Below are positions 11,301 to 20,131 of a stretch of 29,738 nt of DNA, piece after piece. This DNA is from Polyrhizophydium stewartii (Eukaryota > Chytridiomycota > Chytridiomycetes > Rhizophydiales). Each line of letters begins with the position of its first letter. Position 1 is the stretch's first letter. The stretch spans positions 1 through 29,738 of the forward strand of contig JADGIZ010000076.1 in assembly GCA_027604665.1 (NCBI GenBank), read 5' to 3'. Both the position numbers and the translations under genes were made by a program. The notes below the pieces were generated by a model. That model had not been told where the DNA came from, ran no database searches, and saw only the letters and a list, made by a program, of their open reading frames with translations.

Positions 11301-13886
11301 AGCAGCGTGATCTCGAGCTTGACATCCGACGGCACAGACTGCTTCAGAAAGTCGTCCTTCCACACGATAATGTCCTCGAGCGAAGCCTCGAGCTCGCCCA
11401 GGACCACAAGGAGCTCGTTGCAAAGCTCGTCGAACTCGCTGTAAACCTGCTCGTCGTCTTCACGGGCAACGAGGTTCAGGACGATCCCTGGATGGCGCAT
11501 AGCCTGCTGGAAGGCGCGAAAGTCTTGAATCGTCGACTCGAGCGATAAACGCAGGGGCTCTGGCTCAAACTCTGAGCCCGCCGCAGGCGCAATCATGGCA
11601 TCGACCGCTTGGCCGCGACTGGGTGTTGCACGTTGCGGGCTTGTCCCGCCGCCGAGACCCCCGGCGGCGCTGCCGCCTGCGCCGGCCTGCCCATCGAGCG
11701 GCACGAGGCGGACCTTTCCGAGGCTCTTGGACTTGGATTCGGCGCCTTTGAGCTTCGAGCCTGCTCGCGAGCCGTCAGCGCAACACAGATTTTGCATTCA
11801 ACCAGCGCGCTCGTGGGTACCTTGCGGTGCGCTGTCTTCCGGCTCAAAGGCGCCGTCTGCAGGCGACTTCGCAAAGGCTACCGCGGTGCCTTCCGCACTG
11901 CTTCCCTCGACGAGCGTTATGGATCCACCGAGCCCCTTCTTGGGCGAGGAGCGCTGCTTGGGAGCTTGGCGCGCGGTCGTCAGATGCGCCTGCCAGCGTG
12001 TTGGCAGGCATCTCGTCACGGAGCCTGCAGGAAGCTCGGCAACTCACCCTTGCGGTCTTCAGGCTGCCCGCCCTTCCTGGCCTGTGTCTTTGAGGCACCA
12101 GCGATGTTTGTGTTGGACGCCGAAGCCACGAGCGGCATGCCGGGACTTGTACGGCCGGCCGAGGATGCGTCGTCGGCCGCGATGCGATAGATGCGCGCCG
12201 TGTCGAGCGGCACGACGGAGCGCGGCGTGGTGGCGGGCTCCTGGCTGTCCTTGCCGCTGAGGTTGGGCTTGCTGCCGCCGACAGCTTTGGCAGCCTCCCC
12301 ACCGAGCGGCATTCCACGCGTCGACATGCGGTGCGGTGGAAGCTTTGAGAGCGGGAAAGCACGTCACTGCGGCGATTCTTTGAAAGGAGCTTTACTTTGA
12401 CGCGACTCTGTTGGCGTGCTGGACCTCTTCCTTGAGCGAGATGTGCTCTGAGCCGACACGCAGAACGCGGCTGCTCCACAGATACGGGCGGTAGCCCTTG
12501 TGCAGAAACTGCGGCAAGTCGATGTGAGCAGCGCTGCGTCTTGCGCTGGAGCGGGCTGAAACTCACGGCGCCAATGTCGGCCGAATCCCCAGGATCAAAC
12601 GACGACCGCCGGTGCGGCTTGTACTCTTTGCGAGTCGGCTCGATACGGCTGATCGGTATGCTGACCCTGTTTACAAAGAAAAACAGTCATGTTTAGCACC
12701 GACACCATTCGTAGCAAGGCAAAGGCTGAACGCTGCGCGACATACTTGACAGGCGGCTCATCCTCGGCCAGATTGCGAGACTTTTCGTCCAGCAAAAAGA
12801 CATCGTAATCCTCCGAAGATTTGAAGGGGTGGTCGACGTGTTCGGGGAACAAGCGATCATTGATTTTGAATAGGCCGTTGTCTGCGAGCAAATGTCAGCG
12901 TCAGTTTGCACAACCATCCGCGACGGCAGCCGGTCGTCTCTGCGTTCTCACAGAAATAGTCTTGCTCCTGCGGCACCGGCGGCTGAGCTGGCTCATCGTC
13001 GGGCTCACGGTAGATGGACGTCCTGTGAACAGGCCTGCGCAAGAGTTAGCGGCTGCTGAAAATGCGTCTCGATTGCCAGCCAATCTGACCTGTGCGGGAT
13101 CTCGGGGCTGAACAGATCTGGGTAAAGCCGCCTGAACTGCTGCAGGTCCGCAAAGAATGCATCCTCACGGCTGAGGATATGCCACGCATCTCGCTCGCGC
13201 TGCTGCTGCACCAGTGCCTCACGGTGCTCGCGCGATATCGGCGCAACGCGGGTACGCTCGGGAGACAAGGCACGCCGGGCGGTGCCGCGAGCAGGCGTGG
13301 TGCCTCGGCTGGTCCTGGGCTGCGAGCGGACCGATTGCGCCGTCCGCGGCCGGTCATCCTGCGCGCGGCTGTGCCGCGAGAGAGGCCGCTGCATAGCCCG
13401 CGGGACGAGGGGCTGCTGGCGGTGGGTCCACAGGCCTGTGACGTTGGATCCGGGCCGGTGGGCATGTGCGTGTGCTGCCGGGGCAGGCGCCGTCGCCGTC
13501 CAGCGGCCTTCGCGCTCTTCTCGGACGAGATCCTCGGGATACTGCTCGATGGGCTGGACAAGCGACTCGAAGGACTCGTTGTCGCGCGAGGCGTCCCACA
13601 GCTGCAGCACCAAGTGGCGGGTCTTGGCGCGGAGGCGCCGGATCTCGACCAGCTCGGGGTCATGGGTGGGCTCGTCCAGGAGCCCCTCGTAAACCAGAGG
13701 CAGGCCTTGCTGTTTGGATGTGTTCGAGCCTTTGGTGGTCGCCGCGGCAGAGGCGCCTGCGGAGTCCGCTGGCAGCCGCCAAGGGCTGCGACTGCCTCCG
13801 CGGGTCCTGTTCCCGGCCCGCTGCTCTTTGGTGGGCGAGCGTATCCCGCCGCTTGCGTGCGCAGCGCGGCGTGCCGCGTCGGACAT
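8314..13886 (-). CDS. Uncharacterised large coiled-coil/acidic protein, 19 exons
   Basis: I do not recognise this family. Model: complement(join(8314..8465, 8546..8795, 8859..8903, 8963..9371, 9437..9577, 9641..9756, 9836..10431, 10495..10684, 10851..10913, 10977..11031, 11096..11241, 11324..11760, 11821..11964, 12048..12342, 12407..12508, 12567..12666, 12746..12881, 12952..13034, 13090..13886)), 1418 aa starting MSDAARRAAHASGG. N-terminal third: Arg/Ser-rich and disordered, enclosing a helical piece (RRLRAKTRHLVLQLWDASR) and LQQFRRLYPDLFSPE. Middle: FLHKGYRPYLWSSRVLRVGS and a helical block (DELCNELLVVLGELEASLED). Then PEWRHNVRNLVKRFKG, an acidic tract (DEYDDEEYDDEELESE), and a coiled coil (HQEQAELNSEWEKRFLQAQE) with a basic helix after it. 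It ends INVLNLFDVAMNIRPP. It converges on DRC11 and diverges from IF-3. A ciliary role is only a guess from the neighbourhood. Boundaries near 9757-9835, 10685-10850 and 11242-11323 are the weakest. The whole model keeps frame throughout. Confidence 0.7.
8466..8545 (-). other. GC-AG intron in the unknown gene
   Basis: Read on the minus strand, the exon ends GACCAAG|GCACGT and the acceptor is CTCGCAG. It joins DIWADQ to GIMSPWGGRFKT. The nearby GT sites give the wrong frame for the clearly coding last exon. It is 80 nt and contains CTGAC. Confidence 0.6.
10432..10494 (-). other. Probable GC-AG intron in the unknown gene
   Basis: On the minus strand, AAAG|GCATGC to CCGCTGCAG, 63 nt, with CTGACC before the acceptor. 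It joins IALIKLK to AIIQSYIVDEPEW. The alternative GT donor (GTCATG, nearer the acceptor) would leave an intron of only about 45 nt. Confidence 0.5.
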
Positions 13887-14108
13887 GGGCCTTTCTGGGT
13901 TGGAGGGTGAGGTGGCGATAGGCGACATTCCACGAGGCAGCCGCCTGCGTTGGCCGGCTCGAGGGAGACACAAGATACTTTGGGCTGCATAGGCTGCGAT
14001 CTGGGACACATGGCAGGCTGCGGCGCATGCAGCGGCCGCTGGTCCCTGGCGAGGCTGTTTGCGGATCGCCGAGATGTGGCTCCGAGCGAGGTTCTCCCGA
14101 GACCGCGA
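13887..14108. promoter_or_regulatory. Divergent promoter region between the unknown gene and mitochondrial IF-3
   Basis: 222 bp lie between two start codons pointing away from each other, so both promoters must fall here or slightly inside the genes. I see no TATA box. The IF-3 frame stays open upstream to about 13950, and an in-frame ATG at 14010 could lengthen IF-3 by 33 residues. Confidence 0.45.
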
Positions 14109-14837
14109 ATGTCGGCGGGCTTGCGTGCAGCAGCAGACGCAGCAACGGCCGCGTGCGCGCGGGCGACGGCCCGTCCGGCGGTCTGGCGCGGCGCACACTC
14201 GTTCGCACCGCAGAGCGCTACCTTGCTCGCGCAACGGCCGCCTTGCGCCGCCCACTCGGCGCCGCGTGCCGCCGCGGGCCATGGGTGTCTCGCGGCACGA
14301 TCGTCCTGGTCGTCGCTGTTCCGCAGCCTCCATGCCACGGCCGCCGCGCGCGACGAGCCTGTCAAGAACGCCAAGATCAACTTCCCCGAGGTCCTTGTGA
14401 TCTCGGAAAGCGGCGAGTCCCTCGGCGTCAAGACCGTGCCCGAGGCCATGGCGCTGTTTGATGCCAAGGAAATGGACCTTGTGCTGGTCTCGACGTCGCA
14501 GATGCCGCCCGTGTGCCGCATCGTCTCCAAAAAGGCAGCCTACGAGAAGAAGAAGAACGAGGTTCGCAAGCGTCCCAACGCCAGCGTGGTCAAAGAGCTC
14601 GAGATCAACTCGACGATCACGGACCACGACCTTGAGATCAAGCTTAACAAGGCGACCGAGTTGCTTGAAAAGGGCTACCGCCTCCAAGTCACGGTGTTTG
14701 AGCGCGGCAACAAAAACAGCCCCGTAGTCATCAAGAAGATCATCGCAAGCCTGCAGTCGCACGGCAGCGTCGCCGGCATGCCCGACGTCTCAGGCAAGAA
14801 GATCATCGTGAACTTTGAGTCCAAGACCAAGAAGTGA
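14109..14837 (+). CDS. IF3mt: Mitochondrial translation initiation factor IF-3
   Basis: Binds the mitochondrial small ribosomal subunit and governs start-codon selection and subunit dissociation. Intronless, 242 aa from ATG 14109. The first 75-80 residues are rich in Ala and Arg with almost no acidic residues, as expected of a matrix targeting peptide. The N-domain has FPEVLVISESGESLGVKTVP and PPVCRIVSKKAAYEKKK, matching the bacterial pattern with PPVCRI before a basic linker. The C-domain has KELEINSTITDHDLEIKLNK, FLEKG-like LLEKGYRLQVTVFERG, and ends with KKIIVNFESKTKK. The start at 14109 is chosen because it opens directly into the presequence; ATG 14010 is possible. An AATAAA lies 9 bp past the stop. 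It may have been intronless since transfer from the mitochondrial ancestor or may simply have lost introns. Confidence 0.9.
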   Translation: MSAGLRAAADAATAACARATARPAVWRGAHSFAPQSATLLAQRPPCAAHSAPRAAAGHGCLAARSSWSSLFRSLHATAAARDEPVKNAKINFPEVLVISESGESLGVKTVPEAMALFDAKEMDLVLVSTSQMPPVCRIVSKKAAYEKKKNEVRKRPNASVVKELEINSTITDHDLEIKLNKATELLEKGYRLQVTVFERGNKNSPVVIKKIIASLQSHGSVAGMPDVSGKKIIVNFESKTKK

Positions 14838-14846
14838 GCCGGGCCG

Positions 14847-14852
14847 AATAAA
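14847..14852 (+). terminator. AATAAA polyadenylation signal of the IF-3 gene
   Basis: A canonical AATAAA sits 9 bp beyond the IF-3 stop, inside the 132-bp gap before nicastrin. The position fits a 3' processing signal. Confidence 0.5.
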
Positions 14853-14969
14853 GCTTGCTCCTCCAAAGAGTCTCCCCACCAGTATTGAATTGGCCAATGC
14901 AGGCCGTGCGGCGTCCGACCGAGATGTCAGCCAAGCTGTGTCTGGGGTGCTGTGCACCCCCCCCCCAAG

Positions 14970-17539
14970 ATGAGGCGATCCTCAGGGCACGGCCTCCTGG
15001 CTCGAGTTGGTCTTCCAGTCCTGACCCGCGCAATGGTCCCGGCGACACTGGCGCTTGCGCTCGCGCTGGCACTCGGGGCCGGCCGCGCGGCCGCCCAGGG
15101 CTCGGCGGCGCAGAACATGTATCTCGAGGCCAGCATGTACCAGGGGTTCGACTCGTCGCCGTGCCCGCGCCTCCTGACGGCCAGCGGCGCCGTCGGCAGC
15201 ACGGGTGCGTCTGGCTGTGCCGCCGTCGGCCGCACACCCCAAAGCTGAAGCCGCCGCCTGTCCTCGCGCGCTGGTGCCGCGGGACCACGGTGCCGTTCTG
15301 CGCCTGCAGCGCTCTCGATGCCGTCGGGGACGCTGTACAGGGTGCTGGCCCAGAGCGACATCGACGGCTTCGTGTCTGGCGCGCCGTCGGGCGTGCAGTA
15401 TGCCATCGTGATGCCGACCTCACTTGCGACGCCGTGAGTCTGGCGCTGCGTGGGGCAACTCTCCCCCCGCCGCCTGAGCCAGCCGCTGACGGAGCGCCGC
15501 CAGCGACAATATCGCAGCACTGCGTGGGACGGGCAAGCTGGCTGGCGTCATACTTCTCGTCGACACGGCCCTGCCCCAGGCCTTCTCGCCCGAGAGCAAG
15601 TGCCCCAACTGCGCATTCGGGCTGTATGCCGGGCAGGGCAACCAGTACAACTGGAACCCCAAGGTGCGCCGCAGTTGCAGGCGTCGCATGTGCGCATCTG
15701 CAATGCTGATCGACGTTGCCATCCCTTCTCCCGCATCTGCAGGGCACCGGACTCTCATCCCTCTCGTTCGACTTTCCCATATTCAGTATGAGCGCCATCT
15801 CGGCGCAGTCGGCCCAGAACATCGCCGCTATCAACGAGGCTCTCGACTTCAACGCCCAGCGCGGGTACACCAAGTACCCGCTCTACGCCATGCAGTTTGA
15901 CGAGCTCATGTTCGCCGCCCAGGACTCGGCAACGTGCCTGCGCCGCGGCAACTGCAAGCCCATAGGAGGATACTCGATCTGGACGACGTTTTCGACCAAC
16001 ATGACCGCCACGGATAACAAGCCCGTCGTCTTTGTGGCGTCCAAGATGGACAGTGTCGCGTTCATTCATGACTTCTCCTGGGGCGGCGCGCAGCGCTCGG
16101 GCTTTGTGGGCATGCTCGGCGTGATCGAGGCGCTCAGCCGTCTGCCCGCCGCGACCGCGATGCCAACGCTCCCCAAGCACGTCGTGTTCGCAGCATTCGA
16201 TGCCGAGTCGTGGGCGTTTGCCGGATCGCAGCGCATGGTCATGGATCTGTCGCAGCCATTCTCGTGCCGCAGCGTCAACGACCAGCCAACATCCGGCTGC
16301 AGGATTACCGGCGCAGCCTGCTCGTCGCCGTGCCGGCCAACAACAGACTTTACTCGGATCAGCTTCAGCCAGATTGAGTCGTTCATTGAGCTCGACACGC
16401 TCGGCGATATCACGCGCCCAGGCGGAGCGACGGCCAACTATTATCTCCACGTCGACAGCCTGAGCACCAAGAACACCAACCTGATCAACAACTTCCGCGC
16501 AACCGCAACAGCGCCGATCTTCAATGGCTCGCAGCCCGTGGCCGTTTCAATCTCCGCTGCCGCAGCGTCCGATAGCACCAACGCCAGGCTGCCTCCATCG
16601 TCAGCGATGGCGTTCCTGGCAAAGCGTGACATTCCCGCCGTCGTACTTTCAGACTACCAGACCGAATATTCGAACCGCTTCTTTGGCTCCGAGTTTGACG
16701 ACGGCTCCCAATGGACGGCAAACAACGTGGCGTCCATTTGCGCGGCCGCCAACATCACGGCGCGCGGCATCTACAAGCAGGCCGGCGGGACAGATGCCAA
16801 TGCGCAAGCCATCTCAGTGAACTGCACTCTGGTATGCATACTATTGCTCGTGCTGGACATGTCGCTGGAAACCTCGTGCTGATGCATGGCTGCATCGGAC
16901 ACGCAGATTGGCCAACTTCTGGACTGCTTCACGCGCAACGTGACATGCCAGCTGCTCAGATCCATCGGAGGTTTGTGCACCAGTCACGAATTGGCACTAC
17001 ATGCTGTCTTTGTGGCTGACGTTGCGGCGAGCAGTGGGCTCCAGCACTTCCCTGTTTTCGGGATACTCGAGCGTGTACTTCCCCGACCGTGTGGGCTTCC
17101 TCGCGTCGGTCGCCAATGTCCAGATGCAGACATGGACGTCGTCGTCGACATTTGGGTTCTGCAACAGCACAGTGCCGTGCCCGAAAAGCTACCAGTGCAT
17201 CTCGAGCACGTGCATGCTGAGTCTGACCCGCTTCCATCAGGCGTACGGCACGGGCCTCGATGCCGACGACTCGGGCGTGTTCTCTGTCGTCAACGCATCC
17301 GCAGGAACATGGACTGAGAGCGAGTAAGCCTCGCGCCATGTGCTGCCGTGCCCGCGAGACCAACGCCAGGCTAACACACGCTCGGCAGCTGGAACACGTC
17401 GCGCGTGCGAGTCTTCAAGGCGCCGTCGCTGCTCTACCAAGGCATGCAGCTTGGCGTTGGGCTGGTGCTGACTCTTGGCACCGGCGCATTCACGTGGTTC
17501 ATGCGCAAGAGCCTGGTGAGGCGCACCAAGAGAGACTGA
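14970..17539 (+). CDS. NCSTN: Nicastrin, gamma-secretase subunit
   Basis: Large glycosylated ectodomain subunit of gamma-secretase, the intramembrane protease with presenilin, APH1 and PEN2. Exons 14970-15204, 15310-15433, 15504-15663, 15743-16831, 16907-16970, 17035-17323, 17389-17539 give 703 aa, close to the human length. An N-terminal signal peptide (hydrophobic run of Ala/Leu ending GAGRAAAQ) is followed by the aminopeptidase-like domain: PVVFVASKMDSVAFIHD, HVVFAAFDAESWAFAGSQRM (the counterpart of the GETFDYIGSSRM segment, Glu kept, DYIGS changed to AFAGS), SFIELDTLGDITRPGG, and IPAVVLSDYQTEYSNRFF. Later there is a Cys-rich piece (FCNSTVPCPKSYQC), one transmembrane helix (GVGLVLTLGTGAFTWFM) and a short basic tail. 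Several N-x-S/T sites (NMT, NGS, NIT, NCT, NVT, NST) fit a lumenal protein. ATG 15033 is an alternative start giving a shorter, classic signal peptide; a C10 tract sits just before ATG 14970. Confidence 0.9.
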
Positions 17540-17671
17540 GCGGACGCCACCTTGCCGCGTTCTGCTTCGGAACCACCACTCCCCCCGCGATTGCAGCGGC
17601 GATGCATCCGTTTTCATTATCGATCAAGTGCATTCTGCCCACCGTGCGTTTGCGGCTCTTGTCGGTGGATG
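17540..17671. other. Convergent intergenic region, nicastrin and PIERCE1
   Basis: 132 bp between two stop codons on opposite strands. No recognisable element or conserved frame. Confidence 0.5.
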
Positions 17672-18409
17672 TCAGATGTTGAGCGAGAAGTTGCGATACG
17701 GACCCGCCATGTTCAGATGCTGCGTGCCGTGCGATCAGCATCTTTGGTTTTGGGTTTTGGCCAGACGACTCCAGAGCATGCATTATTAGCGCGGCGTGGC
17801 GCACCTCGCTGAATTTGGATGTCTGGCCGTGGAAGACTGTGGGCATGTCGTGGACGGTCGGCCGGTGCTGGCCGTACTGGTTTGCCGTGGTCGAGTACAT
17901 GGGGCTCTGCTGCTTGACTTTGTAATTCCAGATGGCTGCGAGAGTGCCGCGGCGTGGTCAGCGAATACGAAAGGCGCGGCACGCCAACGCGTGCGATGCG
18001 TGCCTGGCTCCTCGAACCGGCGCGGCAGCGCGCGCATGGTCGTGTACAGGTCGGACGTGCGCAGGGCGTGCGGCTCAGCGGCGTCGCTGGCGCCGGCGCT
18101 TCCGTGCGGCTGCGAGCGCGCACGCTCGCGCGCGGGGGCCGGCGCTTCGGGCGGCGGCTGGCCGGCGTCTGCTGCGTCCTGCTCGGCATCTCGCTCGATC
18201 TGGCGGACGGCAGCATCGGCGGGGGCGTCCGAGGCGGCGCGCTGGCGCGAGCGGGCGGTGGAGTCGCGCAGCAGCTCGATGTGGCTCTCGAGCGAGTATA
18301 TCTCCTTGTTGATCTGCTGCTCGCGCAGCACGTTGGTGCGCAGCGACTCGAGGCGGAACGGCTCGTCGACAAACACCCGCTGCGGCACCCGCTTGCGGTG
18401 CGATGCCAT
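17672..18409 (-). CDS. PIERCE1: PIERCE1-like ciliary microtubule inner protein
   Basis: PIERCE proteins line the inside of axonemal doublet microtubules and help anchor outer dynein arms. Model: complement(join(17672..17719, 17805..17935, 18004..18409)), 194 aa, starting MASHRKRVPQRVFVDEPFR. The family core is visible across all three exons: RTSDLYTTMRALPRRFEEP (exon 1), then PMYSTTANQYGQHRPTVHDM and VFHGQTSKFSE (exon 2), and the C-terminus MAGPYRNFSLNI (exon 3), which parallels the family's RTSDYY...LPGRF, TSNQ-YG-APTVHEMP and GGMFRNNTLNV. Residues before about 115 are an extra Ala/Arg-rich helix with REQQINKEIYSLESHIELL. The first intron starts GAGCCAG|GCACGC, a GC donor. The reading frame that stays open past 17805 is intron, not coding. 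It shares a divergent promoter region with UBE2M. Confidence 0.85.
17936..18003 (-). other. GC-AG intron in PIERCE1
   Basis: On the minus strand, CCAG|GCACGC to CTCTCGCAG, 68 nt with CTGAC 20-25 nt before the end. It joins RRFEEP to AIWNYKVKQQ, matching the family spacing. GT alternatives add residues that do not align or leave an intron of about 54 nt. Confidence 0.6.
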
Positions 18410-18643
18410 CGAGGGAGAATGGAAATGCGCTTTTCCGCACGAACGTGGTTTCTCGAAACTTCCGCAACGTGGGGCCGGGGAGCCGCTCGCCGCCGCTGGC
18501 CGCCGCGCGTGCTGACCGCCCGCCCGCCTGTGCGCGCGGCCCGCTTTCCCCCGCACCTGCATCGGCAACCATCGCTGCCGCTGCGGCCGCCTGTGCAGCC
18601 CCCTCGCCGTCCGAGCCAGCAACCCCCAGCAGCGCCGCCCGCC
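18410..18643. promoter_or_regulatory. Divergent promoter region, PIERCE1 and UBE2M
   Basis: 234 bp between two start codons pointing away from each other; very GC-rich with CCGC/GCAGCC clusters and no TATA box. It couples a ciliary gene with a housekeeping E2 gene. Confidence 0.45.
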
Positions 18644-19953
18644 ATGCTCAACATCATGTCGCTGAAGAACAAGAAGGCCTCCGCGGCCGCCGCGGGGGAG
18701 TCGGCCAAGAAGTCCAAGACGACGCCGGCCGCCCTGCGCCTCCAGAAAGGTGGGCGCTGCCGCGATGCGTGCTCACGCCGTCCGGCCCCCTTGCACTGCG
18801 GCATTCGCCCCTGCCGGCCGGCCGGCGCCGTCGGCGGCCTGTTTGCGGCATCTGTGCCAGCCTGCCTGCGGGTCGGCCGGGACCAGCGGGCGAGCGCTGC
18901 AAGGCCGGCGCGCGGCCCGCGGCTCCCGTCCGCGGCTCCCGGCCCCGGCACACCCCGGCCGCCTGCCCTCGGCGCCGGCCGATCCCGGCGCGCCGGTGCA
19001 GCCTGGCCGGCCGCCTTGCCTGCCTGCCTGTCTTGGCCGCTTCGGCAGGGGCGCTGCTGGCGGGGCTTCGCTCGGCCCGCCTGCGGCCGGGGAGAGAGGA
19101 GGAGTCGCCCGACCCCGGCTGCCCGAGAACCCCCTCTCCTCGGCCCGCGGCACCTACCGCCGAGAGGACTTGCACTCGCCGACAGCGAGCGGTGCGGCTG
19201 GCGACGACGACGCCCAGCCGGCCGGCCGCCGGGAACGGCCAGGCGGAGATGACCCGAGTGAGGTGGCGGGCAGCGGCTGACCCGGCGATGCGGCGCAGAT
19301 ATCAGCGACCTCAAGGACCTGCCGTCGACCATGAAGCTCAGCTTCCCGAACCCAGACGACCTGTTCAACTTCACGCTCACCATCACACCAGACGAAGGTG
19401 CGCCGCCGCGCCACCGACGGCCGCTGCCGCCGCCACGCTGCTGACGCCCCCCCCCCACTCCGGACCCAGGCTTCTACAAGGGCGGCGTCTTTGTGTTCAC
19501 ATTCAAGGTCAACCCCAACTACCCGCACGACGCACCAAAGGTGTTGTGCACACAGAAGGTGCGCGCTGCCTGCTCTTGCCGCCGCCGGCGCTCGTCGCGA
19601 GGTGCTGATGCCCGTGCCAGATCTACCACCCCAACATTGATCTCGAGGGCAACGTCTGCCTCAACATCCTGCGCGAGGACTGGAAGCCCGTGCTCAACAT
19701 CAACTCGGTCATGGTCGGCCTGCAGTACCTGTTCCTCGAGCCCAACGCAGAGGACCCGCTCAACAAGGGTGCGTGCCTGCCCACTCCCTCACTCTCTGCG
19801 CACAGCCGTCCGCGAGCGACGCTGACTCTGCTGGCTGCAGTCGCCGCCGAGGTCTTGCGGTCAAACCGCAAGCAGTTTGAGCAGAACGTGAACCGCACGC
19901 TGCGCGGCGGTGCCGTCGACGGTATCACGTTCGACAACGTCATTAAGAACTAA
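18644..19953 (+). CDS. UBE2M: NEDD8-conjugating enzyme E2 (Ubc12)
   Basis: Transfers NEDD8 from its E1 to cullins, activating cullin-RING ubiquitin ligases. Exons 18644-18749, 19299-19397, 19470-19558, 19621-19768, 19841-19953 give 184 aa, one more than the human protein. The N-terminal tail ([12 protein letters not shown]) is hydrophobic then basic, like the tail that docks on the NEDD8 E1 and on DCN1. The UBC fold shows [29 protein letters not shown], the HPN motif in [10 protein letters not shown], and the active cysteine in [15 protein letters not shown] at residue 111 (codon 19657-19659), the same number as in human UBE2M. The C-terminal helices ([20 protein letters not shown]) are kept. 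The first intron is 549 nt, far longer than any other in this window. Confidence 0.95.
18750..19298 (+). other. Unusually long first intron of UBE2M
   Basis: 549 nt, against 44-166 nt for the other introns modelled here. It is extremely GC-rich with low-complexity GCC/CGG runs. Open frames run through it, but they carry only Arg/Pro/Ala-rich composition. It may hold a transcriptional element or an unrecognised non-coding RNA; nothing specific is visible. Confidence 0.6.
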
Positions 19954-20131
19954 ACCGGTGGACCGGCTGGCATAGGGCAGCCGTCGTGTGTTTGTGCTGT
20001 GAACGGCTATTGCGTCCCGGCATGCTCGGGCCGCAAGGAGACACAGGTGCCGATCGCCTTTATTTCAGCGCAGTGCCTGCGATGCTCTGCCTGCACCCCT
20101 ATCGAGCGGGCACGGGTCAATCATGGCGGCA
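19954..20131. other. Convergent intergenic region, UBE2M and GH20
   Basis: 178 bp between the UBE2M stop (+) and the GH20 stop (-). No conserved frame or canonical AATAAA seen. Confidence 0.5.

Noticed and set aside
13950..14108. Longer IF-3 beginning at a TTG codon
   Set aside because: TTG starts are not expected in a fungal nuclear gene. ATG 14109 opens directly into a good mitochondrial presequence.
13005..14762. 585-residue minus-strand open frame spanning IF-3 and the first exon of the unknown gene
   Set aside because: Only the part from 13886 down to 13090 is coding. The rest is antisense to the IF-3 gene, is Arg-rich and begins at a non-ATG codon.
17713..19458. 581-residue minus-strand open frame over PIERCE1 and UBE2M
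   Set aside because: It starts antisense to UBE2M exons and its long intron and has GC-driven Arg/Gly/Pro composition; only short parts coincide with PIERCE1 exon sequence.
17954..19608. Plus-strand open frames of 400-430 residues
   Set aside because: They run antisense through PIERCE1 and across the UBE2M intron. Only the 18644-18749 part ([11 protein letters not shown]) is real.
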